NCBI RefSeq assembly: GCF_030532715.1
Contig: NZ_JAUNKO010000002.1
Span: 124,001 to 188,000 of the forward strand
From: Corynebacterium sp.
GTDB lineage: Bacteria > Actinomycetota > Actinomycetes > Mycobacteriales > Mycobacteriaceae
DNA length: 64,000 nucleotides
Direction of reading: 5' to 3'
The notes under the pieces: model-generated
Told to the model about the DNA's origin: nothing
The model's input: only the letters and a program-made list of their open reading frames with translations
Database searches by the model: none
Program-made: the position numbers and the translations under genes
Part shown: positions 54,224 to 62,798 of the stretch, piece after piece
Position numbering within the stretch: position 1 is the stretch's first letter
How the letters are laid out: each line of letters begins with the position of its first letter

Positions 54224-54859
54224 ATGAGCTTGACTATTGCCTACGTCCACGGCACCGCTCCCCAGAAGTGGTTCACGCGCTTCTCGGAGCACACCAAGCA
54301 CGGCATCGAGCGCACATTCGGTTGTGATGATCCCGTGGCGGCCCTTGCAGCTGACGAGGCTCGCGTGGCATTCGTACGTTTGCCCGACGCTCACATTGGG
54401 GACGGCACCGGTCAAGACGCATACCATGTGGTGCGCCTTTATGAAGAGCAACCCGGCATTGGGCTGCCCAAAGACAATGAACTTACCTTGCTGGAGGAAA
54501 TCACCCGGGCCGATATCGCCGCGGAAACGGTACTGTATCAGCCGGCGAATGCGGTGGATGTGGCGGCCGTCCGCGAGGCCGCCCACGTCGTGGCCGCCAA
54601 TGTTGGCGTGGTGATTGCCCCGCGCCCGTTGCTGCGCAGTATGAACCTGAAAGAAGTTGAGCACCGGGCATATGCAGAAGGTCAGCCCACCACCATCGCC
54701 GTGGTGTGGAAAAAGGTCCACGACGGGGACGCCATCCAAGATTTCGTGGGTATTACCCGTGGGCGCACCGCGAACTCGTCACGCCAGGCGGCGCCCAAGC
54801 GCAAAGCCCGCGACAAAGCGCGGGCGAAGCAGCAACGGCGGGCGGCGGGGCGCAGATGA
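54224..54859 (+). CDS. LysR-type substrate-binding-domain protein without HTH
   Basis: This is a 211-aa protein that looks like only the effector-binding half of a LysR regulator: a periplasmic-binding-like fold starting SLTIAYVHG, with LPKDNELTLLEEITRADIA and VGVVIAPRPLLRS. There is no N-terminal DNA-binding domain, and the tail is strongly basic (KRKARDKARAKQQRRAAGRR), which could itself bind nucleic acid. DUF5997 starts 45 nt away in the opposite direction, so the two may work together as sensor and DNA-binder. Confidence 0.82.
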   Translation: MSLTIAYVHGTAPQKWFTRFSEHTKHGIERTFGCDDPVAALAADEARVAFVRLPDAHIGDGTGQDAYHVVRLYEEQPGIGLPKDNELTLLEEITRADIAAETVLYQPANAVDVAAVREAAHVVAANVGVVIAPRPLLRSMNLKEVEHRAYAEGQPTTIAVVWKKVHDGDAIQDFVGITRGRTANSSRQAAPKRKARDKARAKQQRRAAGRR

Positions 54860-54866
54860 GCGCGGG

Positions 54867-55742
54867 TTAAGCAAGGCGGAAGCGGACGCTATCGCCGGCG
54901 GCCAATTGGCCCGCGCGGTCGCACGAACGCGACGTAAGGACCGCAATCACGGGGTAACCGCCGGTCACGGGGTGATCGGGGCCGAAAATGACGGGGTCGC
55001 CGCTCGGTGGCACCTGGATCGAACCGCGTACCATGCCTTCGCTGCGGAGCTCTTCGTGGCGCGCCCGTTGCAGTGGGGTGGTTGCGTGCATCCGCAACCC
55101 AATCCTGTTTGATTCCGGAGACACCTTGAATTCCTGAGACAGGAAATCCAACATACTTTCTGAGCTAAACCAGTCCGATCGGGGGCCTAAGATTACGCTC
55201 AATTCCTCATGGCGGCGCGGCCGCCACAGGGGCGGCAACTGGCGCAACTTTGGCCACCAATGTTCGCCAGCGGTAAAATCGCCGCGCGTCAACACATCCC
55301 CCGCGCGGATTGGTTCCGGCCCAAGGTTGCTCAGCATATCCCGGGCGGCGCTGCCCAGGGTGGTGGGGACGTGAAAACCGCCGCGGATCGCAAGGTACGA
55401 ACGCAGCCCGTAGTTGGAATGCCCCAACGACACGGTATCGCCGGCGTGTAGATCCAGCAGCGTATTGGTGTAGCTTTCCCGCGTTTTCCCATTGGACTTG
55501 ATCGTGATGGGGGTGGCGGTGCCGGTAACAATCGCCGTAGTATCCGCCAATACTTTCGCTTCGAATCCGCCGATCAGAATTTCGATTACGGGAGCTTGTG
55601 GGCCGTTGCCTACCGCGTGGTTCGCGCGGGCCGCGCTCAATCGGTCGAACGACCCAGAGGGGCTGACCCCGATATTGGCGTAGCCGATGCGTCCGCGATC
55701 CTGAAACATCGCGAGCGGGCCGGGGGAGATTACCTCAAGCAT
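54867..55742 (-). CDS. pxpC: 5-oxoprolinase subunit PxpC
   Basis: This is a 291-aa member of the biotin-dependent-carboxylase-like (KipA/AHS2) family, subunit C of the ATP-dependent 5-oxoprolinase that opens pyroglutamate to glutamate. Seen: LEVISPGPLAMFQDRGR at the start, GVSPSGSFD, YLAIRGGF and the C-terminal GYPVIAVLTSRS. Its ATG lies inside the pxpB stop region (8-nt overlap), so it is coupled to pxpB. Confidence 0.93.
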   Translation of the reverse strand: MLEVISPGPLAMFQDRGRIGYANIGVSPSGSFDRLSAARANHAVGNGPQAPVIEILIGGFEAKVLADTTAIVTGTATPITIKSNGKTRESYTNTLLDLHAGDTVSLGHSNYGLRSYLAIRGGFHVPTTLGSAARDMLSNLGPEPIRAGDVLTRGDFTAGEHWWPKLRQLPPLWRPRRHEELSVILGPRSDWFSSESMLDFLSQEFKVSPESNRIGLRMHATTPLQRARHEELRSEGMVRGSIQVPPSGDPVIFGPDHPVTGGYPVIAVLTSRSCDRAGQLAAGDSVRFRLA

Positions 55743-56379
55743 TGCGGGCCTCAAAACGTACTGTGTCGCCTGGTTGAATATATGCGGGCGGAGTGCGATT
55801 AACCTCCCACATGGGGGTATCCGTAGTGCCGATAATCTGCCAGCCACCCGGGGAAGCCTGGGGGTACACACCCGAGTATTCGCCCGCTAACCCCACGGAT
55901 CCGGTGGCGATCTTTGCGCGGGGTTGGCTGCGGCGGGGAATATTCCATAACGGGGTGGTGGGTACCAAGTACACAAACCCGGGTGCGAACCCGCCAAACG
56001 CCGCCAACCAGCGCATTTCCGTGTGCTTTTCGATCACCCCGGACACGCTCAACCCAGTGGCTTCCGCGACAACCTCAAGATCGGGGCCGGAGTAATCCAC
56101 GGGGATGACCACTTCATTTCCCTGGATTTCGCCGGTACCTTCGAGGCTAAGATTCGCGAATACTTGTGCGGCTTCTTGGGGGGTGGTGCGCGCGGTGTCG
56201 AGGGTGACCAACACCGTCGCCGCCGCCGGCACAATGTCAATAACCCCCGGCAGGCCAAGTTGCTGAATCTGCCGGTGCACATTCATCACCACGGCGAGTG
56301 TGGAAAGGCCTAAGGCCTTGGCGTCGGCGTCGTGAATATCTACCAGCACGGCGGTATCACCGCAGGGTTTAATGTCCAT
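55735..56379 (-). CDS. pxpB: 5-oxoprolinase subunit PxpB
   Basis: This is a 214-aa KipI/AHS1-family protein. KPCGDTAVLVDI at the N-terminus and GFAPGFVYL, RRSQPRAKIATGSVGLAG and PGGWQIIGTT near the end are the family's conserved segments. It forms the active complex with PxpA and PxpC. It overlaps pxpA by 11 nt and pxpC by 8 nt. Confidence 0.94.
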   Translation of the reverse strand: MDIKPCGDTAVLVDIHDADAKALGLSTLAVVMNVHRQIQQLGLPGVIDIVPAAATVLVTLDTARTTPQEAAQVFANLSLEGTGEIQGNEVVIPVDYSGPDLEVVAEATGLSVSGVIEKHTEMRWLAAFGGFAPGFVYLVPTTPLWNIPRRSQPRAKIATGSVGLAGEYSGVYPQASPGGWQIIGTTDTPMWEVNRTPPAYIQPGDTVRFEARNA

Positions 56380-57115
56380 TGCTCACCGCCACGCCGTGGG
56401 CTTCCAGCCCGACAATGATTTGCTTGACCACCTCGAGCGCTTCGGGGTTATCACCATGAACGCAAATGGAATCCGCCTTGACCAGCAACTCTTCGCCCGA
56501 GTGCGTGGTTACCGGTTTGCCAGTGGCGATCGCGATGGCCTGTTCGATTGCGCGTTCGGCGTCGAGGACCGCGCCCGGCATGCTGCGGGACGCCAGCGAC
56601 CCATCCGGCAAATAGTGCCGGTCCGCGAACGCTTCGGCGATGGTGGGTAGACCTGCCTCCTCCGCCCACTGCAAAATTGGGGTTCCGGCCAACCCCATGA
56701 TCGGCAGCCGGAACGGCAAAATGCCTTCGATGACGGCCATCGCTTGCGTCTTATCCCGGGCGATCCGGTTGTACAGCGCGCCGTGAGGTTTGACGTATTC
56801 GACTTTGGCGCCCACGGAGAAGGCCGCAGCCTGGAGCGCACCGACTTGGTAAATGGTTTCTGCGGTGAGGGACGCGGAATCGTAATCCATGGCGCGCCGA
56901 CCGAAACCCGCGAGGTCCCGGTAGCCCGGGTGGGCGCCAATGCGGACGCCGTGTGCACGAGCTTTTGCGCACGTGCGGCGCATCACCAGCGGGTCGCCCG
57001 CGTGGAAGCCACAGGCCACGTTCGCGCTGCTGACGAGCTTAAGGATCGCGCCGTCGTTGCCCATACTCCAGGAGCCGTAGCTTTCGCCGAGGTCGCTATT
57101 GAGATCGATCTGCAT
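56369..57115 (-). CDS. pxpA: 5-oxoprolinase subunit PxpA
   Basis: This is a 248-aa LamB/YcsF-family protein. DLNSDLGESYG, SSANVACGFHAGDP, GAHPGYRDLAGFGRR and VKPHGALYN are classic and include likely metal and catalytic residues. It is the first enzyme gene after the carrier in the operon order carrier-pxpA-pxpB-pxpC, with GGAGG upstream of the ATG. Confidence 0.95.
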   Translation of the reverse strand: MQIDLNSDLGESYGSWSMGNDGAILKLVSSANVACGFHAGDPLVMRRTCAKARAHGVRIGAHPGYRDLAGFGRRAMDYDSASLTAETIYQVGALQAAAFSVGAKVEYVKPHGALYNRIARDKTQAMAVIEGILPFRLPIMGLAGTPILQWAEEAGLPTIAEAFADRHYLPDGSLASRSMPGAVLDAERAIEQAIAIATGKPVTTHSGEELLVKADSICVHGDNPEALEVVKQIIVGLEAHGVAVSNGH

Positions 57116-57136
57116 CAGTGTGTTCGCCTCCGGTGG

Positions 57137-58369
57137 TTACGCTGTTGCGCTAAGTAGTTCAAAAACCTTGCCGAACGACGTCCAGGCGAGCCACCATGCG
57201 ATCAGCGTGGACAACGTGCCGATGGTGAGCAGCCACATGGGGTAGCGGTAGCCATTGAGAAGGTCCTTTTGGCGGAACGCCGCCACGTACATCATGAGCG
57301 TCAAGCCGATCGGGAGCACCAGCCCATTGAACGCACCCGCGAAGACAAGGAGTTGCTTCGGGGCGGTACCCAACGCCATAAACAGCACACCCGAGATCGC
57401 GATAAACGCAATGGTCACCCACGTTTGTAGCGTGCGCCGCTCGGGGGCGTTCGAAACCAGGAAGGTTGCGGAGGTGTAGCTCGCGCCGATGACCGAGCTC
57501 AAGGCGGCTGCCCACAGCACGATGCCGAAGAAGCGCAAGCCCAGATCGCCGGCGGCGGCTTGGAATGCGTCGCCAGCAGGGTTTTGCCCGCCCAGGGTTG
57601 CGCCACCAACCACCACGCCCAGCACGGCGAGGAACAACACCACGCGCATAACACCGGTGAGCAAAATGCCGGTGATGGAGGAACGAGCAACATCTTTCAC
57701 GTGTTCGACGCCGGTGCGGCCGCTGTCCAACATGCGGTGCGCCCCTGCGTAGGTGATGTAGCCACCGACGGTGCCACCGACGAGGGTGGTGATGGTCACC
57801 CAGTCGATTGTCTCCGGCCACACGGTGTTGCGCAGTGCGTCGCCTACCGGAGGGTTGGATACGATAGCCACATACAGGGTGAGCAGCATCATCATCACAC
57901 CCAGCACGACGATGAGCTTGTCTAATGCGCCGCCGATGCGTTGGAACAAGAACACGCCAATCGCGAGGAGGGCGGTGAGGATACCGCCGAGTTTCACATC
58001 TGCACCCATCAACGCGTTGGTGCCCAAGCCAGCACCCGAAATATTGCCGATGTTAAACACAATGCCACCGACGGCGATACATACTGCCAGTACCCAACCC
58101 AAGCCGGGGACTACCCGATTGCCCAGCTCTTGGGCGCGCAGGCCGGAAATGCCAATGACGCGCCACACGTTAAGCTGAATGGCGATATCCAAAATGATTG
58201 ACACCAAGATTGCGAATGCGAATGCGGCGCCTAGTTGGCTGGTGAATACGGCTGTTTGCGTCAAAAACCCAGGGCCGATGGCACTGGTCGCCATAAGGAA
58301 AATCGCGCCTAAAAGTGCGCTGCGGGCCGTCGCCGAAGCGGCCGCTTGGCCCAAGGTTTTTTCTGCCAT
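57137..58369 (-). CDS. NRAMP-like membrane carrier linked to 5-oxoprolinase
   Basis: This is a 410-aa protein with about 11 membrane helices. TSAIGPGFLTQTA takes the place of the DPGN loop of true manganese NRAMP transporters, so metal transport is unlikely. Homologues (YcsG type) sit next to pxpABC/kip genes in Bacillus and other bacteria, suggesting uptake of 5-oxoproline or a related compound. ATG 58369 follows AAAGGA. It heads the leftward operon and is divergent from the GntR gene. Confidence 0.85.
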   Translation of the reverse strand: MAEKTLGQAAASATARSALLGAIFLMATSAIGPGFLTQTAVFTSQLGAAFAFAILVSIILDIAIQLNVWRVIGISGLRAQELGNRVVPGLGWVLAVCIAVGGIVFNIGNISGAGLGTNALMGADVKLGGILTALLAIGVFLFQRIGGALDKLIVVLGVMMMLLTLYVAIVSNPPVGDALRNTVWPETIDWVTITTLVGGTVGGYITYAGAHRMLDSGRTGVEHVKDVARSSITGILLTGVMRVVLFLAVLGVVVGGATLGGQNPAGDAFQAAAGDLGLRFFGIVLWAAALSSVIGASYTSATFLVSNAPERRTLQTWVTIAFIAISGVLFMALGTAPKQLLVFAGAFNGLVLPIGLTLMMYVAAFRQKDLLNGYRYPMWLLTIGTLSTLIAWWLAWTSFGKVFELLSATA

Positions 58370-58456
58370 AACAATGTCCTTTGCAAGTGTGGTGCCAGGT
58401 GTTGAGTGTGCGGGCCTCGCGTGGGTGCGGCTTTCGCGTTGTTCAACAACGATCAG

Positions 58457-58486
58457 ATTATAGGATTGATGTGTCGGGCCACACAA
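58457..58486 (-). promoter_or_regulatory. Promoter and candidate GntR operator of the oxoproline operon
   Basis: On the minus strand TTGTGT (58486-58481) and TATAAT (58462-58457) are spaced 18 bases. The inverted repeat TGTGT-cgggcc-ACACA (58470-58485) lies between them and overlaps the -35. A GntR/FCD repressor bound there would block RNA polymerase. Confidence 0.65.
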
Positions 58487-58539
58487 TCTCAAGTTCATAT
58501 TTACCAGATCACTACTAGAAACGGATACGCTTTTTCATT

Positions 58540-59172
58540 ATGGGCAGAGCAACCATTGATGAACTCGTGCGATTACTTACCGATCGCATTTACCGAGGGG
58601 AACTGCGCGCGGGGGAGCAACTCGCCGAGATAGGTTTATCCACCCAGTTAGGGGTATCCAGAAACACCCTGCGAGAGGCGTTTCGTATGCTCGCCCGCGA
58701 TGGCCTCGTGGAGCATATCCCCCATCGAGGGGTGTTTGTCAGCACGGTCACCGAGGAAATCCATGATGTGTATGAATTTCGCCGGTTCGTGGAACTCGGC
58801 GCGCTCGATCACGTGCACCGCGACCCGCACGTCACCATGGAATGCCTCAACGCCATGGAACGCGCGTGCGATGCCGCGGAGGCGGCGGCGGAAGCCAACG
58901 ATTGGGTGAACGTCGGCGCCGCCAACTCAGAGTTCCATCAAGCGATTGTGAACCTCGTGGGCTGCCAACGCCTCAGCGACCATTCGAGGGTGGTGCTCGC
59001 ACACCTGCGGCTGTTGTTTCTTGCCACGTCTGATTGGAAAGCCGTACACAAACCCTTCATCGATATGAATCGCAGCATTCTCTTCGCGCTTCAGCGAAAC
59101 GATGTCGAACAAGCGCGCGTACTCCTCGCAGATTATTTGCTGCGATCAGAGCGCCTCTTCAGCGGCGGATAG
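58540..59172 (+). CDS. GntR-family regulator with FCD domain
   Basis: This is a 210-aa regulator. The N-terminal winged helix reads LTDRIYRGELRAGEQLAE, then LGVSRNTLREAFRMLARDGLVEHIPHRGVFV. The helical FCD effector domain follows, with FHQAIVNLVG, where metal- or acid-binding residues lie. Divergent from the oxoprolinase operon with a palindrome between them, so it most likely represses that operon in response to 5-oxoproline or a related acid (inferred). Confidence 0.92.
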   Translation: MGRATIDELVRLLTDRIYRGELRAGEQLAEIGLSTQLGVSRNTLREAFRMLARDGLVEHIPHRGVFVSTVTEEIHDVYEFRRFVELGALDHVHRDPHVTMECLNAMERACDAAEAAAEANDWVNVGAANSEFHQAIVNLVGCQRLSDHSRVVLAHLRLLFLATSDWKAVHKPFIDMNRSILFALQRNDVEQARVLLADYLLRSERLFSGG

Positions 59173-59187
59173 GGCTCGCTTCATGCA

Positions 59188-59230
59188 AAACCCTTCCGGG
59201 CGCTCCTGATGCGGAGCCACGGAAGGGTTT
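59188..59230. terminator. Bidirectional terminator between the GntR gene and fumC
   Basis: AAACCCTTCCG (59188-59198) pairs with CGGAAGGGTTT (59220-59230), with an inner GGCTCC-type stem. The minus strand continues with TTTTG, so it ends fumC, and the plus strand with TTTG. Confidence 0.87.
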
Positions 59231-59242
59231 GATCTGAATGAA

Positions 59243-60646
59243 CTACTTGTCGCGGTCAGTGTTGCACATTGCTAACACGTCGAGGCGCTTGTCGAGTTCT
59301 TCCTCGGTGAGGTTCTTGCCATCAACAAAGCCCATGTCGATCACCGTCTGGCGGATGGTCTTGCCTTCCTTCAGCGCAGTCTTGGCAACCTTCGCGGCGT
59401 TCTCGTAGCCGATCGCGGAGTTCAGCGGGGTAACAATCGACGGGGAGGATTCCGCCAACGTCTTCATGCGTTCGACGTTAGGTTCGATGCCGTCGACGAG
59501 CTTTTCGGCGAACATGCGGGAGGTGTTGGCCAGCAACACGGCGGATTCGAGGACGTTGCGCGCCATCACAGGGATAAACACGTTGAGTTCGAAGGCGCCC
59601 TGGGCGCCACCAAACACCACGGCGGCGTCATTGCCCACGACCTGGGCCGCAACCTGGGTTGCGGTTTCGCACAGCACCGGGTTGACCTTGCCGGGCATGA
59701 TGGAGGAGCCGGGCTGCAGGTCGGGCAGGTGAATCTCGGCGAGGCCGGTGAGCGGGCCGGAACCCATCCACCGGATATCGTTTGCAATCTTGTTCAAGGA
59801 CACCGCGATGGTGCGCATCGCACCGGAGAATTCCACCAAACCGTCGCGGTTAGCCTGGGCTTCGAAGTGGTTTTCGCACTCGCGGAGTTCCTCAACGCCG
59901 GTGAGCTTGACCAGTTCGGCCACCACCTTGGGGCCGAAATCTGCTGGGGTGTTCAGGCCGGTGCCCACGGCGGTGCCGCCGATCGGCAGCTCACCCAAGC
60001 GCGGCAGGGTGGCCTCAACACGTTCGATACCAGCTTCGATTTGGCGGGCGTAGCCTGCGAACTCTTGGCCGAGGGTGACCGGCACCGCGTCCATCAGGTG
60101 GGTGCGGCCGGACTTGACCACGTCCTTCCATGCTTGCGCCTTCGCAGAAAGAGACTCGTGCAGCTTCTTCAGGCCGGGGATGAGGTCCTTGACGGCAGCT
60201 TCCGTGGCCGCGACGTGGGTGGCGGTGGGGAAGGTGTCGTTGGAGGACTGGCCCATATTGACGTCATCGTTGGGGTGTACGTCCACGCCGTTTGCCTTGG
60301 CGATGGAGGCGATCACCTCGTTCGTGTTCATGTTCGAAGACGTGCCGGAACCGGTCTGGAAAACGTCGATGGGGAATTCGCTGTTGTGCTTGCCATCCGC
60401 GATTTCCTTGGCGGCGGCGATGATGGCGTCAGCCTTTTCTGCAGGCAGCAGGCCGCGGTCTTTGTTTACCTGCGCACAGGCGGCTTTGAGCAGGCCCATG
60501 GCGCGGATCTGTGCGGCTTCCAAGCCGCGGCCGGAGATAGGGAAATTCTCGACGGCGCGCTGGGTTTGCGCACGCCACAGAGCGTTCACCGGAACCTTCA
60601 CTTCACCCATGGTGTCGTGTTCAATGCGGAATTCCTGCTCGGTCAT
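59243..60646 (-). CDS. fumC: Fumarate hydratase, class II
   Basis: This 467-aa iron-independent fumarase of the TCA cycle has [23 protein letters not shown] near the start, [24 protein letters not shown] and the signature [11 protein letters not shown]. The ATG at 60646 lies behind AGAAGGTGG; GTG 60655 is in frame but closer to that site. It is monocistronic between two terminators, and its neighbour glpX is the same as in mycobacteria. Confidence 0.97.
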   Translation of the reverse strand: MTEQEFRIEHDTMGEVKVPVNALWRAQTQRAVENFPISGRGLEAAQIRAMGLLKAACAQVNKDRGLLPAEKADAIIAAAKEIADGKHNSEFPIDVFQTGSGTSSNMNTNEVIASIAKANGVDVHPNDDVNMGQSSNDTFPTATHVAATEAAVKDLIPGLKKLHESLSAKAQAWKDVVKSGRTHLMDAVPVTLGQEFAGYARQIEAGIERVEATLPRLGELPIGGTAVGTGLNTPADFGPKVVAELVKLTGVEELRECENHFEAQANRDGLVEFSGAMRTIAVSLNKIANDIRWMGSGPLTGLAEIHLPDLQPGSSIMPGKVNPVLCETATQVAAQVVGNDAAVVFGGAQGAFELNVFIPVMARNVLESAVLLANTSRMFAEKLVDGIEPNVERMKTLAESSPSIVTPLNSAIGYENAAKVAKTALKEGKTIRQTVIDMGFVDGKNLTEEELDKRLDVLAMCNTDRDK

Positions 60647-60717
60647 ATAGTCCACCTTCTACGTTGAAAGTTCATGCAAAACGCCGTGACGCACACGGCA
60701 CAGCAACTAGTATGCCC

Positions 60718-60750
60718 AAAAAAATTCGGCACCGTGTGGTCGGTGCCGAA
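60718..60750 (-). terminator. Intrinsic terminator of glpX
   Basis: TTCGGCACC (60725-60733) pairs with GGTGCCGAA (60742-60750). On the minus strand it is followed by a run of seven more T (TTCGGCACC...GGTGCCGAATTTTTTT). Confidence 0.9.
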
Positions 60751-60787
60751 CAAGCTAGGCTCTAGTGAGCTAGATCATAATTGGGGG

Positions 60788-61801
60788 TTAGTTGCGGGTG
60801 TAATCCACCACCGAATATTCCTGCAATTTTGCCAGCTTGTGTACTGATTCGATGTAGCGCACCGTGCCCGACCTCGAACGCATGACCAGTGAGCGGGTGG
60901 TCGCCCCGTTCTTGCGGTAGCTCACACCACGCAACATATCGCCGTTGGTCACACCGGTGGCCACGAAGTAGCAGTTATCTGAAGACACCAGGTCATTGGT
61001 GGTTAGCACGCGATCCAGGTCGTGGCCCGCGTCCAACGCTTTGCGGATTTCCGCGTCGTTTCGGGGATGCAACATGCCCTGAATCTCTCCGCCCATACAT
61101 TTCATTGCGCAGGCGGTGATGATGCCCTCGGGGGTGCCGCCGATACCCATCATGATGTCCACGGAGTTCGTATCCTGCGCTGCGGCCACCGCGCCAGCGA
61201 CGTCACCGTCGCGGATCAAGCGTACCTTCGCGCCAGCGCGCCGGATATCCGTAATCAGGGCATCGTGCCGCGGGCGGTCCAAAACCACCACAGTCACATC
61301 GGCGGGGGTAATTCCCTTTTCCTTGGCCACCACCCCAATGTTGTGCGCGACGGGTGCTTGGATATCGATCTTGCCGGCAGCTTCCGGGCCGACGGCAATC
61401 TTGTTCATGTAGAACACCGCGGAGGGGTCGTACATGGAGCCGCGTTCCGCGGCGGCCAGTACGGAAATCGCGTTGGGGCGGCCTTCCGCCATGAGGGTGG
61501 TGCCATCTACGGGATCCACGGCGATATCAACGTCGGCGCCGTCACCCGTGCCTACTTCCTCACCGTTGTACAACATTGGGGCTTGGTCTTTTTCACCTTC
61601 ACCAATTACAACGACGCCGCGCATGCTCACAGAGTTGATGAGTTTGCGCATGGCATCCACCGCGGCGCCGTCACCCTCGTTTTTCATGCCGCGGCCAACC
61701 CAGCGCCCAGATGCGAGTGCCGCTGCTTCCGTGACGCGAACGAGCTCCAACGCGAGGTTACGATCTGGGCGCTCGTGAGCTTCCTGGTGCGGTGTATTCA
61801 T
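60788..61801 (-). CDS. glpX: Fructose-1,6-bisphosphatase, class II
   Basis: This 337-aa GlpX-type phosphatase is essential for gluconeogenesis in corynebacteria. Metal and substrate motifs: [47 protein letters not shown] and [21 protein letters not shown]. Length is normal. It is monocistronic, with its own terminator. Confidence 0.97.
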   Translation of the reverse strand: MNTPHQEAHERPDRNLALELVRVTEAAALASGRWVGRGMKNEGDGAAVDAMRKLINSVSMRGVVVIGEGEKDQAPMLYNGEEVGTGDGADVDIAVDPVDGTTLMAEGRPNAISVLAAAERGSMYDPSAVFYMNKIAVGPEAAGKIDIQAPVAHNIGVVAKEKGITPADVTVVVLDRPRHDALITDIRRAGAKVRLIRDGDVAGAVAAAQDTNSVDIMMGIGGTPEGIITACAMKCMGGEIQGMLHPRNDAEIRKALDAGHDLDRVLTTNDLVSSDNCYFVATGVTNGDMLRGVSYRKNGATTRSLVMRSRSGTVRYIESVHKLAKLQEYSVVDYTRN

Positions 61802-61956
61802 AACTGGCGGCCTCCTGATAACGGCGAAATCACATTAGCGGGCGCAGTTAGCCGAACATCCGTCCGGCTAAACTCTGCGGTTCTATTGTTGCACTAGTCT
61901 CCCGTGAAATGTCCCCTTTTTCCACCCGAATTGGGGCCTTCTGCCATACTGTTCGA

Positions 61957-62523
61957 GTGGCAGAGAATAAACCCCGTATTTTCCAAGACGGGAAAGACAT
62001 TTCCATGACCCTTCTGGTCCTGTTGCTCATCATGCTGCTGTCGGTGGGTTTTACGGGGTTGTGTTCCTTCAATCCAGGCGCACCGGAAAACGGCCCTGTG
62101 CGCGCCGTTGATGCGCGGCAGTTTTTAGAGCTTGAGGCCCGTGCGGTGAAATTCCCAGTGCGGATGCCGGAGGTCCCTGAAGGCTGGACCGCTAACTCTG
62201 CCCGTCGCACCAGTGTTCAACAAGAGCCCGCGCCGGTGATTGGTTGGGTGACCGCCGAAGGCGCCTACCTGCAGCTCACCCAAACCGGCGCACCGGTGGA
62301 CAAAGCTATGAAAACCATGAAGGAGGCCTCCGACGAGGCCGATCCGGTGTCTGTCGCGGGGCAATCGTTTCGCCATTTCACCCCCGCGGACGGTTCCGGG
62401 GATGACACGTGGGTGGCCGACTTGGGCGATGTTCGCTTCGTCATTGTTGGTACCGCCGGCAGCCAAGAGTTCGAAGAGCTTGCCACTGCGGCGATCCGCG
62501 CCGAACCTATCGCCGTGTCCTAG
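61957..62523 (+). CDS. DUF4245 membrane protein
   Basis: This is a 188-aa protein with a short cytoplasmic start (AENKPRIFQDGKDI), one membrane helix (about 18-37) and an extracytoplasmic domain. PRIFQ.GKDI.MTL, NPGAPENGPVR.VD and VPEGWTANSARRT match DUF4245; the homologue is Rv1100 beside glpX in M. tuberculosis. Function unknown. GTG 61957 follows CATACT (61945-61950) by 6 nt (leaderless). Confidence 0.9.
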   Translation: MAENKPRIFQDGKDISMTLLVLLLIMLLSVGFTGLCSFNPGAPENGPVRAVDARQFLELEARAVKFPVRMPEVPEGWTANSARRTSVQQEPAPVIGWVTAEGAYLQLTQTGAPVDKAMKTMKEASDEADPVSVAGQSFRHFTPADGSGDDTWVADLGDVRFVIVGTAGSQEFEELATAAIRAEPIAVS

Positions 62524-62536
62524 TCGGGCGGGCCGA

Positions 62537-62773
62537 CTATTCTTGGGCGCGCCCGATGGCTTCTTCGACTCGGGCGTGCGCCCCGGCTAAGTGCTCTTCG
62601 CAGCGTTTCGCCAGTGCTTCGCCGCGTTCCCAGTAGGTGAGGGATTCGTCTAGGCTCATTTGCCCAAGCTCGAGGATTTTCACTATTTCTACGAGTTCGT
62701 CCCGTGCGGTTTCGTAGCTGAGTTCGGTGACGGGGGTGAATTCTTTGGGGGTTCCGGAGCCGATGGTGTTCAT
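62537..62773 (-). CDS. xseB: Exodeoxyribonuclease VII small subunit
   Basis: This is a 78-aa helical protein: [44 protein letters not shown] is the XseB pattern. It binds XseA to form the single-strand-specific exonuclease VII. GAAGGA lies before ATG 62773, 25 nt after xseA. Confidence 0.95.
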   Translation of the reverse strand: MNTIGSGTPKEFTPVTELSYETARDELVEIVKILELGQMSLDESLTYWERGEALAKRCEEHLAGAHARVEEAIGRAQE

Positions 62774-62798
62774 GGGCAATGCTTCCTTCAACGGTGTG

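Noticed and set aside
54179..54739. N-terminal extension of the DUF5997 gene to about 303 codons
   Set aside because: The extra sequence is antisense to the LysR-substrate-domain gene; known DUF5997 proteins begin at the ATG at 54178.
59729..60667. 312-codon plus-strand frame over fumC
   Set aside because: Antisense shadow of fumarase; no ribosome-binding site and no recognisable domain.
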